Source: Betaproteobacteria bacterium RIFCSPLOWO2_12_FULL_62_58 (lineage in GTDB: Bacteria > Pseudomonadota > Gammaproteobacteria > Burkholderiales > SG8-41). Taken from it: a stretch of 64,000 nucleotides of DNA. Under the pieces are notes generated by a model. That model was not told where the DNA came from, did no database searches, and saw only the letters and a list, made by a program, of their open reading frames with translations. Both the position numbers and the translations under genes were made by a program. The stretch lies in NCBI GenBank assembly GCA_001772005.1, contig MERI01000093.1, forward strand, positions 8,463 to 72,462, read 5' to 3'. Positions 63,110-64,000 of this stretch are shown here, in pieces. Positions within the stretch are counted from its first letter, which is position 1. Each line of letters opens with the position of its first letter.

Positions 63110-64000
63110 ATGAACGTATTCGCGAACTCTATCGAAGCCATTGGCCGCACGCCGTTGATCCGGCTGCGGCGGGCATCCGAAGCCACCGGCTGCGAAATCG
63201 TCGGCAAGGCGGAGTTTCTCAACCCGGGCGGATCGGTCAAGGATCGCGCCGCGCTCTTCATCGTCAAGGACGCCGAGGAGCGTGGCCTTTTACGCCCTGG
63301 CGGCGTCATCGTCGAAGGCACCGCCGGCAACACCGGCATCGGGCTCGCGCTGGTGGCGAACGCGCGCGGCTACCGCACGGTCATCGTCATCCCGGACACG
63401 CAAAGCCAGGAGAAAAAGGACGCACTGCGCCAGTACGGCGCCGACCTGCGGGAAGTCCCGGCAGTGCCGTACGCGAACCTCAACAATTACGTCAAGGTTT
63501 CAGGGCGGCTCGCCGAGGTAATCGCGCAACGCGAACCCGCCGGTGCGATCTGGGCGAACCAGTTCGACAACGTGGCGAACCGCCGCGCGCACTACGCGAC
63601 GACGGGACCGGAGATCTGGCAACAGACCGCGGGAAATGTGGACGCCTTCATCTGCGCCGTGGGCACCGGCGGAACGCTGGCGGGCGTGGGCATGTACCTC
63701 AAGGAGCGGAAACCCGGCGTCGTGATCGGCATCGCCGATCCCATGGGCGCCGCGCTCTACAACTGGTACAAGCACGGCGAGCTCAAGGCCGAGGGCAGTT
63801 CGATTACGGAAGGTATCGGGCAGAGCCGCATCACGGCGAACCTCGAGGGCGCGCCGGTGGACGAGGCCTTCCAGATTCCCGATGACGAGGCGCTGGCCGT
63901 GGTTTTCGATCTACTGCGGCACGAGGGACTTCTGATGGGCACCTCCACCGGCATCAATGTCGCCGGCGCGATCCGCCTCGCCCGTCAGATGGGTCCCGGC
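63110..64000 (+). CDS. Cysteine synthase (O-acetylserine sulfhydrylase), 3' end cut by window
   Basis: 297 residues visible from ATG 63110, still open at the window end. PLP lysine K44 in NPGGSVKDRAA; GTAGNTGIGLA binds substrate; GTGGTLAGVG holds the PLP phosphate. The sequence after EFLNPGGSVKDR, with a long YANLNNYV insert, fits the CysK-like branch in many proteobacteria rather than classic E. coli CysK or CysM. About 25-35 residues are probably missing. Confidence 0.9.
   Translation, partial: MNVFANSIEAIGRTPLIRLRRASEATGCEIVGKAEFLNPGGSVKDRAALFIVKDAEERGLLRPGGVIVEGTAGNTGIGLALVANARGYRTVIVIPDTQSQEKKDALRQYGADLREVPAVPYANLNNYVKVSGRLAEVIAQREPAGAIWANQFDNVANRRAHYATTGPEIWQQTAGNVDAFICAVGTGGTLAGVGMYLKERKPGVVIGIADPMGAALYNWYKHGELKAEGSSITEGIGQSRITANLEGAPVDEAFQIPDDEALAVVFDLLRHEGLLMGTSTGINVAGAIRLARQMGPG

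Overview
This is a high-GC chromosomal segment that reads as a betaproteobacterium. The order mlaFEDCB, ABC-2 pair, ibaG, murA, hisGDCBHAF and the block kdsD-kdsC-lptC-lptA-lptB-rpoN-hpf-ptsN-hprK-rapZ are typical of that class. The exact genus cannot be read from the sequence.

Layout. (1) 80-13064, minus strand: the Mla phospholipid-transport operon, an ABC-2 exporter pair, ibaG, murA, and histidine genes hisG to hisF (hisI, hisE and hisZ are not in the window). (2) 13188-18478: a luciferase-like monooxygenase, a divergent SDR epimerase, a 1.3-kb island with an integron-type attC site between a mazEF-like toxin-antitoxin cassette and a yggL cassette, an AurF-like diiron protein and an orphan ABC ATPase. 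(3) 18575-37130: an MSHA-type IV pilus locus with a sigma-54 response regulator, an AAA/SPOR gene split by a 26-bp duplication, secretin, TPR protein, motor ATPase, platform protein, inner-membrane assembly proteins and several prepilins. An antisense histidine kinase and a small membrane cassette interrupt it. The last pilin has a clear sigma-54 promoter and a candidate upstream activator site. (4) 37211-48807: a KefB-type antiporter, Kdo and LPS-transport genes, rpoN, the nitrogen-PTS/HPr-kinase block, a LON-domain protein and 5-FCL. (5) 48917-56535: a double-thioredoxin protein, a PIN toxin-antitoxin pair, mutY, a short AsmA-like gene, a second motor ATPase with four tandem MshEN-type motifs, and tRNA-Gly(CCC). 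(6) 56734-64000: a PQQ-type dehydrogenase with a diheme cytochrome c, a TonB receptor, thiS, thiG, trmB and a truncated cysteine synthase.

The most unusual property is not a gene. More than a dozen intergenic gaps are filled with degenerate 7-bp (sometimes 8-bp) tandem repeats. The repeat unit differs from gap to gap, but within a gap a left run is usually followed by a right run of its reverse complement, so the gap can fold into a long imperfect hairpin. Arrays run to gene ends and often supply the last codons or the stop codon. Other repeat families are also present: REP-like palindromes and a 138-bp hairpin-bearing element in two copies.

How the genes work together: envelope biogenesis dominates (Mla, Kdo/Lpt, AsmA, MurA). 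The pilus appears to be controlled at two levels: transcription through sigma-54 (rpoN, the response regulator and perhaps the nearby kinase), and motor activity through probable cyclic-di-GMP sensing by MshE-type ATPases.
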